Shown piece by piece: positions 58,419 to 64,000 of a stretch of DNA of 64,000 nt. Both the position numbers and the translations under genes were made by a program. Origin of the DNA: Bradyrhizobium sp. LTSP849 (GTDB taxonomy: Bacteria; Pseudomonadota; Alphaproteobacteria; Rhizobiales; Xanthobacteraceae); assembly GCF_000938255.1 (NCBI RefSeq), contig NZ_JYMR01000004.1, positions 393,185 through 457,184 on the forward strand, in the 5' to 3' direction. Under the pieces are notes generated by a model. It made no database searches, was not told where the DNA came from, and saw only the letters and a list, made by a program, of their open reading frames with translations. Numbering within the stretch: the stretch's first letter is position 1; each line of letters begins with the position of its first letter.

Positions 58419-60044
58419 TCACTTCTCCGGCGGGGCGATGTAGACGTTCCAGGTCATCGACGGTCCGGCCTTGCCGTGGGTGAAGCGGCGCGTCGTCATC
58501 ACGATGCGCTCGGCGTTCGGCGCGGTCTCCGAGACCCATTTCTCGAACGCGGGCAACCGGCCGTCGGTCGGATCGAACACACCGATGAAGCCGTATTTCT
58601 TGACGTCCTCGAGTGACGTCAGGCCGGAGCTCCAGGCTTCGTTCGGCGTGAACGCGGCCGGATGATCGGGGCTGTAGAACACCATCGGCTGGATCGATTC
58701 CATGGTGCCGGCGACGACGGCCCAACGCGAAGCGAAACGCGCGTGCCAGGCTTGCGTCAGTTCACGCGCGAGCTCCGAGCGCGCGCCATAGGTCGCCGTA
58801 TTGTCGGCATTGACCGCCATCTCGCGCGCGGCGATCCAGGGCGAGGCAATGAGCGTCGCGATGCTGAGCACGAGCCAGATCGCAACGATATTGAACAGCG
58901 TCGCACCCTGCACCCGCAGCGCCGGGATCGCGACCAGCGCCAAGGGCACCAGGAAGAACAGCGAGATGCCCCAATCGGTCTTCATGTAGATGCTGAAGAT
59001 GAGCGCGCCGAGCGGCGGCCCGGCTGCGACGATGATCTGGATGATCCAGATATTCAGCGCCTGCGAGAGATTGACGCCGGAATTGACGCCCCGCGCCCAG
59101 GCCCGCGTGACGATGCGCAACGGCGCGCGCGAGAGCAGCGTCAGCCACGGCGGCACCAATGCCATCGCGAGGCCTGCGAGCGCCACCGGCAACGCCAGCA
59201 GCGCGACATTGTGCAGGAGATAGCCGAACACCAGCTGATGCACGAGGCCGGCATCCTCGATGCTGTAGGTATCGCCGGCATAGGTCAGCGGCACGAAATG
59301 CGCGTCCGCGAGCCAGACGATGTGCGGGATCATCGCCACGGCCATCGTCGCGATCGCGACCCATGGCGCGGGCGACAACAGGAATCTGATCCGGTCGGGA
59401 TGGATCAGCGCGGCAAGCCCGATGGCGCCGATCATCGTCAGCACCCAGTATTTGGTCATCAGCGCCAGCGCGCCGGCAAGCCCGAGCAAGACTCCGGATT
59501 GCCAACTCCGCTTCTCGAAGGCGTTGAGATAAGCAAGCACGAGCAGCGGCAGCGTGACGAGCTGCAACAGGTCCGGGTTGTACTTGAAGCCCTTGAAATT
59601 GAAGATCGGGTAGAGCGCGACCATCGCCACGACCAGGAACGCGCGGCGCGGATCGACGACACGCAACGCGACGAGCCAGCAGATCACCATGCCTACGCTG
59701 ACGGTGGCCATTGCGAGCGCATAGGTCGCCCAATCCGTCGCCGGGAACGCCATGAACCAGACGCCGGCGATCCAGCCCGACAGCGGCGGGTGCTTGCCAT
59801 AGCCGAGCAGGAACTTCTGGCCCCAGCCCCAGGCCTCTGCGACGTCCATGTGAACGTCCTGCGCTGCCTTGAGATTGATCAGGATGAAGGTCCAGATCAC
59901 CGCATGCAGGATCGCGAACTGGATCACCAGCCAAAGCCGGGCTGAGGGGTGGATCGCGCAGGCAACCAGCCAGGCCCGGAAGCGGCCAAAGCTCACCCGG
60001 GGCTTTGCGCGGGCGCGGGCGGATGGGATCGAGGTGGTCGACAT
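58419..60044 (-). CDS. Glycosyltransferase family 39 (ArnT/PMT-like) membrane protein
   Basis: 541-residue membrane protein with about ten to twelve helices. The large loop after the first helix carries the acidic site (DVAEAWGWGQKFLLGYGKHP) followed by HPPLSGWIAGVWF, as in GT39 enzymes that use polyprenyl-phosphate sugars to decorate lipid A or proteins. The C-terminal soluble part (about 440-541) is periplasmic. Acceptor unknown. Convergent with HPr and divergent from lepA. Confidence 0.87.
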   Translation of the reverse strand: MSTTSIPSARARAKPRVSFGRFRAWLVACAIHPSARLWLVIQFAILHAVIWTFILINLKAAQDVHMDVAEAWGWGQKFLLGYGKHPPLSGWIAGVWFMAFPATDWATYALAMATVSVGMVICWLVALRVVDPRRAFLVVAMVALYPIFNFKGFKYNPDLLQLVTLPLLVLAYLNAFEKRSWQSGVLLGLAGALALMTKYWVLTMIGAIGLAALIHPDRIRFLLSPAPWVAIATMAVAMIPHIVWLADAHFVPLTYAGDTYSIEDAGLVHQLVFGYLLHNVALLALPVALAGLAMALVPPWLTLLSRAPLRIVTRAWARGVNSGVNLSQALNIWIIQIIVAAGPPLGALIFSIYMKTDWGISLFFLVPLALVAIPALRVQGATLFNIVAIWLVLSIATLIASPWIAAREMAVNADNTATYGARSELARELTQAWHARFASRWAVVAGTMESIQPMVFYSPDHPAAFTPNEAWSSGLTSLEDVKKYGFIGVFDPTDGRLPAFEKWVSETAPNAERIVMTTRRFTHGKAGPSMTWNVYIAPPEK

Positions 60045-60158
60045 GGGCCGTTGCGTAGCGCGTTTTGGGCCAGTGTGGAATCAGCTTGGCGTGAACAAAG
60101 CCCCTGAAAATACAGCAATATGGTTGCCGCACGGGGATGTGAGTGGTATCCCGCGCCC

Positions 60159-61970
<1,812 letters not shown>

Positions 61971-62167
61971 GGCGCGGCGCTGCTTGGCGCCGGCTTCACT
62001 CCGGCCGCGCCAGCCTCGCCTCAAACAAAAACGCGAAAACAACCCCATGCACAGTAGCGAGGGGCTTGTCGGCATTGCATTTTTTCGATTTTACGAAATC
62101 CGTTTGCTCCGTCGGGCAAAACAGGGGCATGATGGCAGGATCGCAGCGTGTGTGACCGGCAGCGGTG

Positions 62168-62461
62168 ATGTCCCATCAAACCAACCCCGTAACGTTTGTG
62201 CTCATTGCCCGGATACCTACCGAGGGTGTCGACAGCTTTCGCGCCTACGAAGAGGCCGTCCTGCCGCTCTTGCCTGAGTTCAACGGATGTATCGAGCGGC
62301 GGCTTCGAAATCCGGATGGCACCATCGAGATGCACATTGTCAGCTTCGCATCCGATGCGGACTTTCAAAATTATCGGAATGATCCCCGGCGGGCGGCGCA
62401 AGCCCGGCTGTTGGAAAAATCGGCGGCGAAGCTGGAATTGCTTCCGATGACGGACGTCTAA
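62168..62461 (+). CDS. Small antibiotic-monooxygenase/DUF1330-like protein
   Basis: 97 residues with the ferredoxin-like alpha+beta pattern of small ABM/DUF1330 proteins: VTFVLIARIPTEGVDSFRAY at the N-terminus, RRLRNPDGTIEMHIVSFASD in the middle and FQNYRNDPRRAAQARLL near the end. Such proteins act as small monooxygenases or have unknown roles. ATG at 62168 (a GTG directly in front is possible). Downstream lies the repeat-filled gap before the IS element. Confidence 0.7.
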   Translation: MSHQTNPVTFVLIARIPTEGVDSFRAYEEAVLPLLPEFNGCIERRLRNPDGTIEMHIVSFASDADFQNYRNDPRRAAQARLLEKSAAKLELLPMTDV

Positions 62462-62506
62462 AAGCGAAGAGTTTTGGTTGAATCGATGCAAGCCGAGGAC
62501 GCGGTC

Positions 62507-62838
62507 CACCTCTCCCGCTTGCGGGCAGGGCTATCGCATATGAAGAAAAACGTGGCGGGCAGCTTGCCTGCGGCCCATCCTTCGAGACGCCCGCCTATGG
62601 CGGGCCCTCAGGATGAGGTCGCGTTTTGCGGCGCGATATTAAACCCTCATGGTGAGGAGCCCGCCAAAGCGGGCGTCTCGAACCATGCAGGCCGAGCTCA
62701 TCCGGCAGCCTTCCGCTGTGCGATCGCCCTGCGCTTGCGGGGGAGGTCGGCGCGAAGCGCCGGATGGGGGCTCTCTCCACATCGGGAGTGTCCATTACGG
62801 AAGCACCCCCACCCCAGCCCTCTCCCGCAAGCGAGGGC
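62507..62838. repeat. Nested palindromic repeats in the 62462-62962 gap
   Basis: This 500-base gap has no trusted gene. It holds a cctctcccgcttgcggg arm (62509-62530), a complete ccttcgagacgcccgcc-type inverted element (62571-62694; partner gggcgtctcgaaccatgcag), and a second ctctcccgc-type pair (ccctgcgcttgcggg at about 62728 and ccctctcccgcaagcgaggg at 62817-62837). One element appears to interrupt or abut another. Related copies are at 8371 and 20647. Confidence 0.7.
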
Positions 62839-62962
62839 TTTGCTTAATTGGCCGTGCGGGAGTGAGGCTCGATGTGGGGCATTTTTTTGTGTGGCCTCGG
62901 ATGGCGAGCGAACGCAGACGGCCTTGTTTTCGTGGCCGATCGATGGCGTTGGGCTACGGCAG

Positions 62963-63976
62963 TCACGCCACACCTCCCGCGGGACACAGCACCGCCCATC
63001 GTTTGAGGTTCATGGCCAAGCAGAGAAGACGCAGATGGGTATGGTTGCGTGCCAAGCCCAGATAGCGAGCGCGCGCCCAGCCGTAAACGCCCTTGAGGCG
63101 CGCAAAGACCTGCTCGACCGGCGCGCGGCGGCGTCCCACGGCGTCGTTGAAGCGCTTCTTCCGCTCGGTCAGGGGATGATGCTTGTTGGGCCGGAACATC
63201 AGCCGCGGCTTGATGCCCCGGGCAGCCAGCCCGGCGCGGCGCTCGTGCTTGTCATAGGCCTGGTCGGCGTAGACCGCCTTCTCGTCGCCGCTGATCAATT
63301 CATCGGCCGGCACCGTATCGTTGACCGCAGCGTCGGTCAGCTTACTGCGACGGATGATCGCCGAGCACTGGTCGACACCGACATGCGCCTTGTAGCCGAA
63401 GTATCGCTTGCCACCCTTCTTGGTCCATCGCGCATCCGCATCGCGCTCGCTGTTGACCAGCTTGCTCGGCGCGCGCCCGTCTGGGCCGGGCGGCAGCGGG
63501 TCCTTTGGCGGCTTCGGCGGCTTCACCGCCGCCGGGATCAGGCTGGCGTCGATCAATGTGCCTCGACGCAGCACCAGCCCGCGCGCGTCGATCTGGCGCA
63601 GCATCTCGGCAAACAGCGTCTCGTCCAGACCGGCCTGCTGCAAAGCTTCGCGGAAGCGCCAGATCGTCGTATGGTCGGGCGTCTCGTCGCCCAGCGCAAA
63701 GCCGCAGAAGTCGCGGAAAGAGGCCCGGTCATCGAGCGCTTCTTCCAGTTCCGGATCGGACAGCCCGTACCATTGCTGCAACAGCACAGCCTTGAACATC
63801 ACCAGCCGAGGATAGGCCGGCGCGCCACGCTCAGGTTCCGGAAGGCCGCACAGCACGCGCTCCACAGCCCCCCAATCGACCAGTTCGCAAATCCGCCTCA
63901 GCACCGCACCGCCTTTCCCACGCCGCGACGCCAGCGCATCTGCGAAGCTCGGTTGCCCAACCTGCCGATATGCCAT
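62963..63976 (-). mobile_element. IS5-family transposase (insertion sequence, right end possibly cut)
   Basis: 337-residue DDE transposase of the IS5 type. N-terminal DUF772-like helix-turn-helix region (about 50-130, WYGLSDPELEEALDDRASFR), then DDE catalytic residues in TLIDASLIP, VYADQAYDKH and RRAPVEQVFARLKG. The frame is full length and uninterrupted. Terminal inverted repeats could not be defined: the right end lies at or past base 64000. Inserted beside a cluster of palindromic repeats. Confidence 0.9.
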
Positions 63977-64000
63977 CCCAAGACCCTCTTCAGATCTCTC

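Overview
The window is high-GC alphaproteobacterial chromosome, almost certainly Bradyrhizobium or a close Nitrobacteraceae relative. This is inferred from the protein sequences, the rpmH-rnpA-yidC-engB order, the pckA / chvI-chvG-hprK-EIIA-HPr block, and the many GC-rich palindromic repeats that fill nearly every gap between genes. Most of it is dense core housekeeping sequence. No tRNA, rRNA, CRISPR array or prophage was seen. One structural RNA, the SRP RNA, lies upstream of dnaX. One insertion-sequence transposase sits at the right edge.

Layout. 1-353: N-terminus of a probable membrane sensor kinase, cut by the window edge. 548-4253: rpmH, rnpA, yidC, engB and a DUF423 protein behind a strong sigma70-type promoter. 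4431-10418: argB, a DUF1036 protein, a HAD nucleotidase, dapD, DUF805 and dapE (arginine and lysine/diaminopimelate synthesis). 10563-14129: truA-fmt-def facing away from rmuC. 14171-16574: a GIY-YIG element, an AmpG-like permease and a secreted protein. 16601-19596: recR, ybaB, dnaX and SRP RNA, all leftward. 19757-27235: a polar amino-acid ABC importer with an unusual SDR and a muconate-cycloisomerase-family enzyme, then HIT, NudC, PfkB and Lrp/AsnC proteins. 27309-34230: phosphohexomutase, a HepT/MntA pair, an aspartic protease, hrpB and UDP-glucose dehydrogenase. 34423-42844: acyltransferase, quinone oxidoreductase/LysR pair, polA, LysE exporter, GST and pyrE. 42953-48656: secreted proteins, a second GIY-YIG element, glgP and a thioesterase. 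48886-58415: pckA, a secreted CHAT-TPR protease, a HugZ-like protein, and the chvI-chvG-hprK-EIIA-HPr regulatory block. 58419-63976: a GT39 glycosyltransferase, lepA, a small monooxygenase-like protein, nested repeats and an IS5-type transposase.

The most interesting signal is in the repeats. Two small GIY-YIG nuclease genes, 30 kb apart, each lie exactly between a pair of 33-bp inverted hairpin arms (32/33 and 33/33 matches), and both elements measure 397 bp. The same arm families recur without a gene, as inverted pairs around a short spacer and as solitary hairpins. One gene-less copy shares the sequence just inside the arm with a gene-bearing copy. This looks like a REP/REPIN-type mobile system in which a GIY-YIG nuclease occupies the place held in other bacteria by a RAYT transposase.

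Other points worth a second look are a PolA whose 3'-5' exonuclease residues are largely lost, an SDR without its YxxxK catalytic pair, a secreted caspase-like CHAT protein, a hairpin element between the binding-protein and permease genes of the ABC importer, and a DUF1036-PGB-DUF1036 protein.
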